Shown here: positions 21,911 through 36,137 of the stretch, in pieces
Numbering within the stretch: the stretch's first letter is position 1
How the letters are laid out: each line of letters starts with the position of its first letter
Origin: Pteria penguin
Lineage: Eukaryota; Mollusca; Bivalvia; Pterioida; Pteriidae
Direction: 5' to 3'
DNA: 64,000 nucleotides
Assembly (NCBI GenBank): GCA_035048485.1
Contig: CM068583.1
Coordinates: 45,447,790-45,511,789, forward strand
Made by a program: the position numbers and the translations under genes
Notes under the pieces: model-generated
Seen by the model: the letters and a program-made list of their open reading frames with translations, nothing else
What the model was told of the DNA's origin: nothing
Databases searched by the model: none

Positions 21911-23130
21911 AACGAATCTATCGATAAAAAGATCATGAGAATTATCTTTAATTTTTATCGAGAATATACACTGCATGCACGTGTGGCCTTTGAACACGTT
22001 GGAATTGTAATAACTAGGAGAGCTTCATATCCCTTTCATTTCCCTCCAAATGATTATGAGTTCTGACAGAGAAGGTAACACGTTTTATATAACAATGTAT
22101 TTACTCAACTATATTTAAGAAGGCGGGTTTTAATTTGATATTTGAATGTACAATCCAAGTGCGTTAAACTTTCCGATGATTTCTTCAGATTATGTCTTGA
22201 AATTAGATTCGTATTTTACCGAATCGCTTTCATAAATGTAATCACGAACAATGGATTTCTCATTTTGCTCACTAAGTTTTAGTAAATACTAATTTTGGCC
22301 TGAATATAATATATTTGATCCGATTGGTAGATAGGATAACCTTGTCATGTTTGTATACAAATCATATTTAATCTGTAGACATTCAACCCCCCCCCCCCCC
22401 TATCCATGTAATCCTTGTAATAATATTATCCTTTGTAGGGTCAATATGATACTTTAATGTCTCACTCTTATGAATGTGCATTACACTAGATATTCAGTCA
22501 GAGTGCAGTAGTGATCTGCACTAAATATACTAAGTACACTAACTAGACCTGGTCCTGGACCTTGGTATATTGAGAGGCATTTGCCAGTACTAGCAGTGAA
22601 TCTGAAAAGGACATTGAGCTTTGGCCTCGTGGATGACTGCACTCATGAATTCTAAGATATCCTTCGTAAGGTATGGCATATATTTGAATATCTGTCGAGG
22701 GATTTCTTCGGATACTATATATATGATCATTTCTATTGATTGGCGCATAATGTAGCTGTCAGCATTTTTTCTAGTTATGTATCCGAAATGGCAGCAAAGA
22801 TTATTAAACATTTATTCATAGCAACGCAAAGTGAAAAAAATCAGTCCGGCATTGTTTGTGTTTGGGGTGGGTGGGTGTATTTGATCGAAGTGAATCCGAC
22901 TACTCGTTGTGGTTAAATGTGTGTATAGAGGTATAACAAGAAATAATATTTATGTCTTACGGCTTCTACTCCAGAGAATGTCCTCCTGGTTTATTGGAAA
23001 CCGTGTAAACAAGAAAGCATCATTTCAACATACATGTATATATGGCATTGAATAGATGCTTTTAAAGTTTGCAAGATTCGCATTCCTTGAAAAGTGGGAT
23101 TTGATAATAATTTATGCTTCCTCTTTTCTT
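21911..23130. other. Intergenic, no recognised gene
   Basis: AT-rich, with a C run near 22386. The minus open frame 22590-22811 has no recognisable domain. Confidence 0.4.
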
Positions 23131-23138
23131 TAGTGGAA

Positions 23139-23229
23139 CTGTCATTTGATAACTTTTGATTTTTCTAATCAAAAGTGATTGTCATGTGATCACTTTTGAT
23201 CAGAAAAATCAAAAGTTATCAAATGACAG
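23139..23229. repeat. Long hairpin, 41-bp arms
   Basis: Arms 23139-23179 and 23189-23229 are inverted copies with a single mismatch and a 9-nt loop. The left arm starts CTGTCATTTGATAACTTTTG. Confidence 0.95.
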
Positions 23230-23731
23230 AACTGCTACATGCTACATATGTTATGAAAAAATCCGGAAATTGTACGACAACCCAAGATAAAATATATGTT
23301 TCCATGTTATGGTAAGAATAGTTTCATAATTAATTTCCTTTCAAATCATATAGCACGATATAAAATAGATTAAAACTGAAATGAACACCTTAAGATTAAG
23401 GTACCAGATACTGACATCTCACCTTAAATTGTGCAAGATATTAAAACTTTGTCGGTGAAAGTGATTGATTCAGTATCACCCTGATTATGGGTATGTTTCC
23501 CTTAGCGTGATTGAGCGTCGTAAGGCAACGCTACCCCTAAGAAGGGTTCAATTATTCATAACAGCTATTTATTTGGCTATAAAACAATCTGTCGCGAACA
23601 TTACACTATTTGTAGCTTTGAATTGTTATCAAGATATTTACTACAAAATGAGCGCAAGACCAACATTTTTCAGGTAAGAAAATTTGAATCGTTATCGTTG
23701 AATTTATAGAATACCATAGATTTAATCGTTT

Positions 23732-23733
<2 letters not shown>

Positions 23734-23827
<94 letters not shown>
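23734..23827. repeat. (TA)n microsatellite, about 47 units
   Basis: Perfect AT/TA run of about 94 bp. The Ile-Tyr open frames across it are artefacts. Confidence 0.97.
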
Positions 23828-23830
<3 letters not shown>

Positions 23831-24203
23831 GTTTGTCCAAAGTGGCGATGTAACGTTGCTGCTTTTCGTGATACTATATGTATCACGATACTTGAACAAC
23901 AATATATTGTATGTATGACGATACTTGAACAACGACACTATATACTTTTGCGTTACATGGACACATGGACAATCATAGGATATGCATCGCGATACACTTT
24001 CTGGTCAGGATATCTGGTGTATAATATCGTAATAGTCTTTGAGAGGGAGAGAGAGAGAAACACAACAATCCACAAATGAATTAGTGTGGAAAAATTTCTT
24101 ATGACGCTGAGATAATAATTAAAGCTTTTAAAAACTGATCTGAATTAGTCAAACTTTGCATTGGTGAATGCCATGTAGTATAACATAATGACATGACTGA
24201 ACA

Positions 24204-24270
24204 TCACCACCACCACCACTACCACTACCACAACAGCAACAACAACCACAACAACAACAACAACCACAGC
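24204..24270. repeat. Mixed CAC/CAA trinucleotide repeat
   Basis: CACCACCACCACCACTACC-type run changing to CAACAACAACAACC. Its minus-strand translation is a Gly/Cys run without domain support. Confidence 0.85.
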
Positions 24271-25017
24271 TACCTTCAGATTTTGAACAAGGCTTACTTA
24301 AAAATTGGGTTTGAATAAGAATGTTAAATACATGTAAATAATCGTCATAAATCCACAACCAACTGTATACTTATATACTTAATATAATGAAATGGTAGAA
24401 AGAAATTACTATTGGACGGTAAATATTCGCTGTGAGTTAGACAACATGGGTCTGTCATATATATTCCATAAAGATACTCTAAATAATAACATCATAACTT
24501 TGATTGAGAAAAGACTTAAGAATATTTACCAACAATTCATACTTTTAGATTTTTCAAGATCATCAAAGGGCCACTATATCAACATCTTATAGATAATTTT
24601 ACCATGCAATAGCATTTATTAAAGCCTATTCCTTTGTTATATAAAAAGTTTATCGCCAAATTTAGAGTATCTTCACACCATCTTCGGATAGAACGTGGAA
24701 GATATGAAAATGAAAAAAGAAATAGCAGATTATGTACCAATTGTAACACCAGGCGAGTTCTATTTTGTGCTTGTATTGCCCTAAGTATACTGAATTACGC
24801 CGTTGTTTTATCAAGCCCTGTTATTACAATAGACCATGTGTTTTTATATTTATACAATTATTAAGTGTAAATAATGTTAAACAATTAGTAAATCTTGGCA
24901 ATAGCTGTATCTTGCCAGTAAACTTAGATCGCGATATATATATACTCACTCTCCACTACTGTCATTCAAGACTTTAGTCTATGGTCCATTTATGTAACTA
25001 TGTGTGTGATGTGTGTG

Positions 25018-25167
25018 CAGCGGCGGATCCAGCATTTCCGAAAAGGTAGGGGGGGGGGGGCACATGTGTATTAACCAAACTACTTAACCATTTTTGGTGC
25101 CAAATCCGGATTTTTACCTGTAAATATGTGGCGAAAAGGGGGAGGCACCCCTCTAAATCCGCCACTG
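25018..25167. mobile_element. hAT-like MITE nested in the LINE 3' region
   Basis: 150 bp. Ends CAGCGGCGGATCCAG and (inverted) CAGTGGCGGATTTAG, close to the widespread hAT-type terminus. It is flanked on both sides by (TG)n, so the expected 8-bp duplication cannot be placed uniquely. Contains a G run. Confidence 0.8.
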
Positions 25168-25184
25168 GTGTGTGTGTATGCGTG

Positions 25185-25238
25185 CGTACGTGTGTGTGTG
25201 TGTGTGTGTGTGAGGGTGTGTGTGTGTGTGTGTGTGTG
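25185..25238. repeat. (GT)n microsatellite
   Basis: GT run interrupted by GAGG, continuing the TG tract into which the 25018 MITE inserted. Confidence 0.9.
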
Positions 25239-25369
25239 AACGAAATTGTCTATATTTGTGTATCTTTGTTTCTTGTATAATTTGTATATACATGTATTAT
25301 GTTTTTGTTTGTGTTTTCTATATGCTGTACTGGCATTTGAAAATAAACTGAATTGAAAGGAAAAAAATA

Positions 25370-27770
<2,401 letters not shown>

Positions 27771-27775
27771 TGCAA

Positions 27776-28608
27776 CATAGTTGATGCAGTGGTAAGGCGT
27801 TTCCTTTACAGTACAAGCGATTTGGGAAAAAAACTGACATAACGTTGTCTCAAAGCGATTGTAAGCGATGCTGTTCCAGGCGATTGTAAGCGATGCTGCC
27901 TCCAAGCAGTTGTAAGCGATGCTGTCTCCAAGCAATTGTAAGCGATGCTGTCTCCAAGCACTTGTAAGCGATGTTGTCTCTAAGCGATTGTAAGCAATGC
28001 TGTCTCTAAGCTATTGTAAGCGATGCCGTCTCCAAGCGATTGCAAGCGATGTTGTCTCCAAGCGATTGCAAGCGATCCTGTCTCCAAACGATTGAAAGCG
28101 ATGTTGTCTCCAGGCGATCGCAAGCGATACTGTTTCCAATCAATTGCAAACAACGCTGTCTCCGGGCGATTGTAAACAATGCTGTCTCCGGACGATTGCA
28201 AGTGATGCTGTCATCGGGAGATTGTAAACAATGCTGTCTCTGGGCGATTGCAAGTGATACTGTCTCTGGGCGATTGTAAACAATGCTGTCTCCGGGCGAT
28301 TGCAAGTGATGCTGTCTCCGGACGATTGTAAACGATGCTGTCTCCGGACGATTGCAAGTGATGCTGTCATCGGGAGATTGTAAACAATGCTGTCTCTGGG
28401 CGATTGCAAGTGATACTGTCTCTGGGCGATTGTAAACAATGCTGTCTCCGGGCGATTGCAAGTGATGCTGTCTCCGGACGATTGTAAACGATGCTGTCTC
28501 CAAGCGATTGTACCACTTTGTTTAGGAGGTTGGTTACCTCCTGCTTCCACATCGCGATATGACAGAAAAAAATGTTGAAAGTGGTGTAAAACACCAATCA
28601 ACCAACAA
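27776..28608 (+). mobile_element. Second-family SINE split by the 26-bp minisatellite
   Basis: The head remnant around 27785 (GATGCAGTGGTAAGGCG) precedes the array. Right after it, ACCACTTTGTTTAGGAGGTT, GGTTACCTCCTGC and the tail GTGTAAAACACCAATCAACC match the order of the minus-orientation SINE at 37607-37777. The array therefore seems to have expanded inside a SINE. Confidence 0.6.
27843..28508. repeat. 26-bp minisatellite with a 156-bp higher-order unit
   Basis: About 25 copies of GATTGTAAGCGATGCTGTCT, then CCAAGC. In the right half the variants GATTGTAAAC and GATTGCAAGT alternate. The distinctive TCATCGGGAG variant recurs at 28211 and 28367, exactly 156 bp (6 units) apart. Open frames across it are period artefacts. 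Confidence 0.95.
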
Positions 28609-29009
28609 TTTTTTTTTTCATTGAAATATCCCTTTTACAAATATTTCAGACAAACATTTCTAAAATAAGTTATTATACTCGGTTTTGTAACATAGATTAT
28701 TCGCCGTGTAGATCTTCATCCCAAGATTAACCAACCCAGTATAGAATTTCATTCCAGATAAACATTTCCAGAATAAAATTTCCCTGGATAAACTAGATTG
28801 GGTTGCATTATCTCCAATGGAAAAAACGACCCTTAATAGATTTTTCCCTCACGGAAAAATGACCTAGTGTAAATTATCTCCTTGGCTCCAGTGCGCCTTT
28901 TCCCGACAAAAAAAAAATCCGTTTTGGTACAAATATTAGAATCAAATAACCTGAAACTTTAAGTTTCCTTTAGAATAAAAAATCTTCATTCTTTTTATGG
29001 ATTTTTAAA

Positions 29010-29500
29010 CAAAAACAAGATGTGTTTGTAAAACACAAGGTCCAAATAAGGCAAATTTTGCAATGTACTATATCTTTGTTACATCCCACTTCTTATGAGT
29101 ACGCATGTGAAATATGGAAATATGAATGCCCTACCTATTACGATTCAAAAGTTATAACCAATGTTCAAGTTTTTAGAATAAAGGTCAAAGGTCACGGTCA
29201 CGAGGTTAAAAGTTTTGTACCGACAGAAAGGTCTTGTTACAAGGCATGCGCATGTAAAATATGAAAGCAGAATCTCTTACGATTAAAGAGTTATACCCAG
29301 TGTTAACGTTTTGAAATGTTGGTCAGAGGTCACGATGTCAAATATCATTATACCGACAAAATAATCTTGTCATAAGTAATAAACATGCGAAATATGTTAG
29401 CCCTATCTTTTACAGTTGAAAAGTTATGTGGAATGTTAAGTTTTTTGTCACAGACAGTCAGATAAGCCAAAAACTGATGCCCATGAATCTTTGATTCTCT
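29010..29500 (+). mobile_element. Tandem-core repeat element (three diverged cores)
   Basis: Starts near ACAAGATGTGTTTGTAAAAC. It contains repeated blocks with CATGTGAAATATGGAAA or CATGCGAAATATG, TTACGATTCAAAAGTTATA and AGGTCACGGTCACG or AGAGGTCACGATGTC. Resembles the other HINE/pearl-style elements in layout. Non-coding. Confidence 0.55.
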
Positions 29501-29821
29501 GGGCATAAAATTATTTTGAAATTTAATATAGTTGTTACTTTTGATAAAATTGATAGTAGAAAATATTAAGCATTTTGCTGAGATTTAAGAGAAAGAAGGA
29601 TAAGCATTTCAAGGGAAAACAGAGTTTGATTTAAATACATGTCTACAAGAAATTGGGAGATGAATCTTATAACTTTCTCAAGTGTTCCTCTTTATGAACA
29701 GAAAGAAAAAAATGCCGATCGCATAGACATATTCTATGCAGAAACTTAATCACTCTACAATGCAAGACGTCAATAGTAATGTTTTTTCTTCGAGAATAGT
29801 TTGCTCTTACTTCTACTTCTT

Positions 29822-29895
29822 CTACTTGTTTGGGCACCCGGTAGACCCTCTATTAGCCTACTTGTTTTGGGCACCCGGTAGACCCTCTATTAGCC
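29822..29895. repeat. Tandem duplication, unit 36-37 bp
   Basis: Two copies of CTACTTGTTTGGGCACCCGG, then TAGACCCTCTATTAGC, almost identical. Confidence 0.93.
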
Positions 29896-30549
29896 AAGTT
29901 GGCTGTATTGATCTTGCTAGTATCGGGGAACTCATTTCCGGCCGAAACACGAGAAGTAATGGAATAAAATATACATGTATAAAACTTTGAAGATGATGTT
30001 TTCCTTTTTTCAATAAATAAATAAAAACATATAATGTTATGATTGATTAAAAGTAACTTTTACAATGATTAATTTCGTTTCGTTACGTGATAAAAAAAAT
30101 TGGTCCATGATAGGTAAAAAGAGTGCCCTCTCCCTTTTATATTCCTACGGGACTGTAAATTACACCCGTGTTATACATGTGGTAACAGTATGTCCAGAAA
30201 ATTATAAGAAACAGATTAAAGAAACAGATATTTAGAAACAAGAATACGATGAAAATGAATAAACGTGACAAATTAGTTGGTTGAATTTTACAATGGAGTA
30301 AAAAGTGTGCCGTTGTGTCTATCTCGTCGCAGGAACTTTCAAGAGATTTCGATAAGTGCTGTTTGAGGCTACTGCATGACATGCGCACTCGTGTACCATA
30401 TATCAATACCATAGTATTACGGTGAAAACAAATTAATATTGGTATCGGAGGTAAACTACTTAAAGGATACTTTAAAAGACTTCTAAAGAAGGATATTACG
30501 GAGATAATACAGTCATGTCATGAAAAAGACGAACGGAAACCACAACAGC

Positions 30550-31018
30550 TGTACTGTGGAACTAAAAACCGACGTAGAGGCATGTAGAGATGAATTACGA
30601 AAAGACATGTTAGAGCTCCAGTGCAGATCGATGAGAGACAAGAAGACATTTAAGATATCCAGTGCAGATCGATGAAAGACAATCTGCTCTTTTTCGGTAT
30701 TCCTAAGGAAGAAGAAGACTGTGAGGGGATCATCTGTGATTTTGTTCAAAATCCGCAGCTATATACATTTTGAGAAGGTTAACAGAATAGGGAGTAAGAA
30801 CGTTACTAATGGGTCACGACTCCCCCGTCCGATAGTGGCTAAAGCCGCGTACAAAGACAGAGAATTAGTGCGCAACCAAAACCCGATTACTCTCAAAGGC
30901 AGAGATTTCTGGGTACAGGAACAATTTCCACCAGAAATAGAAAAACAGAGTCAAAGTAGTGAAGGACACATTGTAACCTTCCAGCAGACCCAAAGAAATC
31001 GTACTCTGAGGTAGCAAG
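30550..31018 (+). pseudogene. L1-type ORF1 relic
   Basis: Broken frames encode a short acidic/coiled segment (VELKTDVEACRDELRKDMLE), then MKDNLLFFGIPKEEEDCEGI, then the RRM/C-terminal region (FEKVNRIGSKN, then RPIVAKAAYKDRELV and LKGRDFWVQEQFPPEI). This is the pattern of L1-like ORF1 RNA-binding proteins. Frame changes and a stop show it is dead. The 49-bp array begins shortly after. Confidence 0.75.
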
Positions 31019-31082
31019 AACCGCGTGCCATACACTGTCGCAGCAGGGTAGGAAAAGGCCTCCCACTGGATCCCGTTAGGAC

Positions 31083-32292
31083 AGACAGATGGATTCGGGA
31101 CATTCTGACATTCCGGACTGTGAGTCTAGAGAGACAGAGGGATTCGGGACATACTGACATTCCGGACTGTGAGTCTAGAGAGACAGAGGGATTCGGGACA
31201 TACTGACATTCCGGACTGTGAGTCTAGAGAGACAGAGGGATTCGGGACATACTGACATTCCGGACTGTGAGTCTAGAGAGACAGAGGGATTCGGCACATA
31301 CTGACATTCCGGACTGTGAGTCTAGAGAGACAGAGGGATTCGGGACATACTGACATTCCGGACTGTGAGTCTAGAGAGACAGAGGGATTCGGGACATACT
31401 GACATTCCGGACTGTGAGTCTAGAGAGACAGAGGGATTGGGGACATACTGACATTCCGGACTGTGAGTCTAGAGAGACAGAGGGATTCGGGACATACTGA
31501 CATTCGGGACTGTGAGTCTAGAGAGACAGAGGGATTCGAGACATACTGACATTCCGGACTGTGAGTCTAGAGAGACAGAGGGATTCGGGACATACTGACA
31601 TTCCGGACTGTGAGTCTAGAGAGACAGAGGGATTCGGGAGATACTGACATTCCGGAGTGTGAGTCTAGAGAGACAGAGGGATTCGAGACATACTGACATT
31701 CCGGACTGTGAGTCTAGAGAGACAGAGGGATTCGGGACATACCGACATTCCGGACTGTGAGTCTAGAGAGACAGAGGGATTCGGGGCATACTGACATTCC
31801 GGACTGTGAGTCTAGAGAGACAGAGGGATTCGGGACATACTGACATTCCTGACTGTGAGTCTAGAGAGACAGAGGGATTCTGGACATACTGACATTCCGG
31901 ACTGTGAGTCTAGAGAGACAGAGGGATTCGGGACATACTGACATTCGGGACTGTGCGTCTAGAGAGACAGAGGGATTCGGGACATACTGACATTCCGGAC
32001 TGTGAGTCTAGAGAGACAGAGGGATTCGGGACATACTGACATTCCGGACTGTGAGTCTAGAGAGACAGAGGGATTCGGGACATACTGACATTCCGGACTG
32101 TAAGTCTAGAGAGACAGAGGGATTCGGAACACATTGACATTCCGGACTGTGAGTCTAGAGAGACAGAGGGATTCGGGACATACTGACATTCCGGACTGTA
32201 AGTCTAGAGAGACAGAGGGATTCGGAACACATTGACATTCCGGACTGTGAGTCTAGACAGATGGATTCAGAACACACTGACATTCTGGACTG
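31083..32292. repeat. 49-bp minisatellite, about 24-25 copies, very homogeneous
   Basis: Unit GGATTCGGGACATACTGACA, then TTCCGGACTGTGAGTCTAGA and GAGACAGAG. Most units differ by 0-2 bases. The last units (AACACATTGAC) and the first one are the most diverged. Confidence 0.97.
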
Positions 32293-33169
32293 TAATCATA
32301 GCATATGTTGAATCATTAAGTGTGTTTGAAGAGAAAACTCAATAATACGCCATTCCTTAACTTTATTACGATATACAAATTAATGTTTTAACTGAGTGTT
32401 GGATTGAGAATGAATATGAATTTCAGATACCTGATTTTACTTGTGATCAGGCTGTGTACAGCTGTGTATTGAGAGACATTCTTACTCTAATGATTTCACA
32501 TATTGTGGTCCTAACCGGACTAGTGCCATTGATTATATTTTAACTATATTCGATATGTTTAAATATGTCAATAAATCTATTGTTTGTAATTTTAAGAGTC
32601 ATTCTCTGTAAGCATCAAAATATTCAGATAGGGACAAGAAACCTTAAGTCACAGATTTCAATGAAATTTTGTGTAAGGTACCCATATAGTAGCCTTTCTT
32701 CAAAACAGTCAAATTTTACACAAATCATCCTTGTTGCCATGGAAACGACAACTGCGAAATCACAGCCTCTGTGTGGAAATATTTACTTACCGGTAACATT
32801 AAGTTACTTTCATTGTCATTATAACAAAACAGTATTGAGATGTCATATTCCCTTTAATCATCACATTGTAGTTCATGTCTAACACATTAAAACATAATAA
32901 TGCTTAAAGTATACAAGTCCCTAAAAATAGCACATTTTTGAAAATTTTCTAGTTTTCAATATTAGGAGTTTTATGTTGTTTTTGAATACAATTTATAAAA
33001 TAACCCCATGATAGAATATTGAGAAAGTGTCATCATTACTAAGAATTATCTTTGTACTGATAAATATGAAAAAATGAAGAATGTGTTACTTACTCATATT
33101 ATGCGCCTTTTCATACTGAGTTAAGCTCATCATTACATGTGCAAAACAGTATAAATCTGAACACTCTTA
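32293..33169. other. Intergenic, no recognised gene
   Basis: The open frame at 32565-32882 has no recognisable domain. The TTTCAATGAAATTTTGTGTA style suggests repeat-derived sequence. Confidence 0.35.
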
Positions 33170-33176
33170 CTATAGA

Positions 33177-33180
33177 CAGA

Positions 33181-33266
<86 letters not shown>

Positions 33267-33270
33267 TCTG
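33177..33270. mobile_element. Palindromic mini-element with (TA)n centre and 7-bp flanking duplication
   Basis: Begins CAGAGACATATATA, ends TATATATGTCTCTG and is filled with a perfect TA run. It is flanked by CTATAGA at 33170-33176 and 33271-33277. Same ends and same duplication length as the element at 36098. Confidence 0.8.
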
Positions 33271-33277
33271 CTATAGA

Positions 33278-34590
33278 TTACTCTAATTTTAGATGGCATG
33301 ATACTTTGAAAGATGAAAGTAAAACTGAATTGGAACTAAATTTAGAACAGTGCAATAATGGCGACGATATGTCTACTGTTTTTGGCATTGGTCACTGTGT
33401 TACTACATTTGTTAACCAAATCAACAATATTATGTCAGATTTTCATAAGGCATTATGTATTTCGAAAACTTCGGAACATCATTTGGTGAAGTATTGGTGA
33501 AGTATCTTGTGATAAATCTTGCTTTAATTATATTCATGTAAGCGACTGTATGGAAAATATCGAAAGCTTTTTTTTTATATGTAAATCCACGAAAATCATG
33601 CTATATTGTATATTTTGTACGATGAGTATAAATAAATGACCAGTAAATTAAAGAGGAAGTATTTGTTTGATCAAAGTAACTTGGTGCAGTCTTTGCAAAG
33701 GAATAATCCAGTTAATTGAAGTCATTGTACAAGCAACATGGATATTACTGAACTCTGAAGGCATTGTTTTCTATTTCACTTGATAAAGACCAAGCGAAGA
33801 AGTGTTGTGTTATTTTATTTTATTTTTATTTATTTATATTATTTCAACGCCCCTCTGCGATACAGCTACTATATATAGCTCCATTATACACACGAACTGA
33901 GAAACATCGGTAAATATATTTAAAAGATTTTGATATAAGAAAAAAGATTTGATCTGGTTTATGTATGTATTTATGCATTTATTTAGATGCTAGATGCATA
34001 CTTGTAACTCACAATGGTCTTTTGTATTTTGTTATGAGATCAAGTTACAAAACAGAAAAGACAAATATCAGTTTTGGATTTACAATTGTATAGATGTAAC
34101 ATTAGCTCGAATATATGATTGTCAACTCTAATGTGGACAAATACTGATTTTATATATGGTTAACAAATACTGTTAAGTCAGTTAATTTCTATGTTGGCAA
34201 ATCAGATATGTTAAATGTATATGCATATTTAAATACACCATGAGTCAATACTGTTTGATTGATGTAACGATTTTAGATGCACTAATTAAAATCAAATAGT
34301 GTTGTAAACAAAGTTGCTTTTAGGGCTCTTCCGTCTAGTCCGTGTAAACAGAGTTGGGTATACACTTTACAAAGGTATGTACTTCTTTATTTCGAAGAGT
34401 GTTTAAAACATGGATTTAGATGGGAAAAGAATTAAAATAGGACCATGGCGGTATGTTAAGTTTCTTTTCTCAGTTTAAATAATTCAACTACATAATATCG
34501 TTATCATTTTTTTATGTATAAAACAATCAGCGCCTCTACTTTAAAGAGAAAAATTAGTTTCTGTCTCAATGTTGTTGGGGTTTTTTTTTT
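33278..34590. other. Intergenic, no recognised gene
   Basis: AT-rich. The open frame 33306-33500 may be repeat-derived (LINE-like wording such as FVNQINNIMSDFHKALCI) but is too short to call. Confidence 0.35.
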
Positions 34591-34595
34591 TTCAC

Positions 34596-34740
34596 TTCAC
34601 CTGAGCCAAATGCTCTGGTGAGCTATTGTGATAGCACACCGTCCGTCATGCTTCGTTGTCGTCGTCCGTCCGTTAACTTTTTCACATTTTGGACTTGTAC
34701 TAAGCTTCAAAGCCGTCAAGTCCGAGTCTTCAAATGTCAA
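34596..34740 (-). mobile_element. Truncated HINE-like 3' end
   Basis: TTCACCTGAGC...TGGTGAGCTATTGTGATAG, then CGTCCGTC repeats and CCGTTAACTTTTTCACATTT. This is the diverged terminal hairpin and adjoining segment of the elements at 17449 and 39126. No core repeats remain. Confidence 0.65.
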
Positions 34741-35024
34741 CGTATACTTGTCAAAGTGGAATTACATGCTGTGTGTATATGAAAAAAGAGACAGTAGAAG
34801 AGAATCAAACTTGTGTGTTTGTGTGTCGGGGGAAAGGGGAGGGAGGTTGGAAGGTAAAGGGCGAAAACTATATTGCTTGTTTTTGGTGGCCAGAGCAGAG
34901 GTTGATTTTTATTTGTCGTTGTTTTAAAAGTCAGCAACAGCAATTCATAAGAGTAAGATGATACTAAGAAGAAGAAGAAGAAAGGAGAAGCCATTCAAAT
35001 TTAGAGGTCGGGTCCCCACTTTCT

Positions 35025-35178
35025 ACGCGCATTGATGCAGGCTGGTTGGTAGGCGTTTGGTATTTCACGTCGCTTTCAACCATTTTTCAGTTATGTTGAG
35101 GTATCTGGAAATCGAATTAGGATCGTCTGCGTCGTAAGCCAACCGCTTAACTCCTGCACTAAGCTTGACCCTATAAAT
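35025..35178 (-). mobile_element. Second-family SINE, minus orientation, diverged
   Basis: Contains ATTTCACGTCGCTTTCAACC, TTCAGTTATGT, AATCGAATTAGGATCGTC and AAGCCAACCGCTTAAC, parallel to 37607-37777. Confidence 0.6.
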
Positions 35179-35814
35179 GGCTGTAGCAATTATTTTTCTT
35201 CTTTACATTATCAAAACCGGAAACTTGTGAAAAACGGACCTATTTTGTGGAACGTATTTTTTCCTGATATTCTCATTAAATGTAAACTCTCGAATAACGG
35301 ACACTGTTTACTTTGGCCATCTGGCACAATCTTCATACATTCCTTACGCAAACATATGCAGGGAAATGCTCTGTTTGTCGGAGGTCGAGGCAAGTGCGAG
35401 CTAGATGTGAGCTATAATTATCGCCGCCGGTCAAGATAAGACGCCGTATCGTTGATACTGGGTCAGCGGGGGCGTGTTTTGGGGATAGGTCAATGATGCT
35501 TGGGTGTACCTATGATTGATGAATACTTTCACTACATATGCATGCTGCATACCGTTTTATTAATATGAAAACCATTTACTAATTTCATTGAATTAGGCAA
35601 ATAAAAAAAAACCCTTTTAAAACCGACCAGTACTTTTGTTTTATCGTATATTGTACTCGCATATAGCTAATTATTTACTCATCATTATGCATTTCTTGAT
35701 TACTAAAGAATTAAACATAACATTAGTGTCCAATATACAATAAAATTGACCATTTCATGCTTTACAACACTTCAGACAAGATCGTTTACTTTAGAAAATT
35801 TAGGTATGTCGTAG

Positions 35815-36075
35815 CCAGTGTAAGATAGAATTTGGACCCTCCCATTGAATATTGACCCCGGGTTCATATTCCATGGATTTTTCGATGAATTATGACCCGG
35901 TTATGCCGTTGAATTTTGATCACGCTGTTGAATTTTGACACCCACCTGTGTTAAAATTCCACGGATAAAAATCCGCAGACAGGTCATAATTCCACGTTGA
36001 ATTATGACCGCGGGTCATAATTAAACATTGAATAATGACCTGGGTCATAATTCAACGTGGAATCATGACACTACT
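35815..36075. repeat. Element built of inverted GAATTATGACC/GGTCATAATTC motifs
   Basis: About ten short motifs of TTGAATTTTGAC or GAATTATGACC type face inverted partners such as GGTCATAATTCAACG. Some are fused into CCCGGG- or CCGCGG-like centres. Non-coding, probably a fold-back or MITE-type element. Confidence 0.55.
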
Positions 36076-36097
36076 TACATTTCATATTATGTACTAT

Positions 36098-36137
36098 CAG
36101 AGACATATATACACACATATGTGTATATATGTCTCTG
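36098..36137. mobile_element. 40-bp palindromic mini-element with 7-bp flanking duplication
   Basis: 18-bp arms (CAGAGACATATATACACA and its inverse) around a 4-nt centre, flanked by GTACTAT at 36091-36097 and 36138-36144. It shares its first 14 bases with the element at 33177. Confidence 0.85.

Larger units (their letters stand above)
24392..25360 (+). pseudogene. LINE ORF2 C-terminal relic with 3' region
   Basis: Split over several frames, it shows the usual C-terminal signature of a LINE ORF2 protein: KFRVSSHHLRIERGRYENE, then RLCTNCNTRRV, then PKYTELRRCFIKPCYYNRP and FIQLLSVNNVKQLVNLG. Upstream, YWTVNIRCELDNMGLSYI and IEKRLKNIYQQF fit the preceding conserved segment. The frames are broken, so it is non-functional. 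A 3' region follows, ending around AATAAACTGAATTGAAAGG, and a MITE is nested at 25018. Confidence 0.75.

Noticed and set aside
23606..23938. Ile-Tyr repeat protein
   Set aside because: Translation of a (TA)n microsatellite; the same holds for 33111-33299 and 62791-63180.
27980..28601. Several frames over the 26-bp array on both strands
   Set aside because: Period artefacts with different frames open at the same place. The array lies in a SINE.
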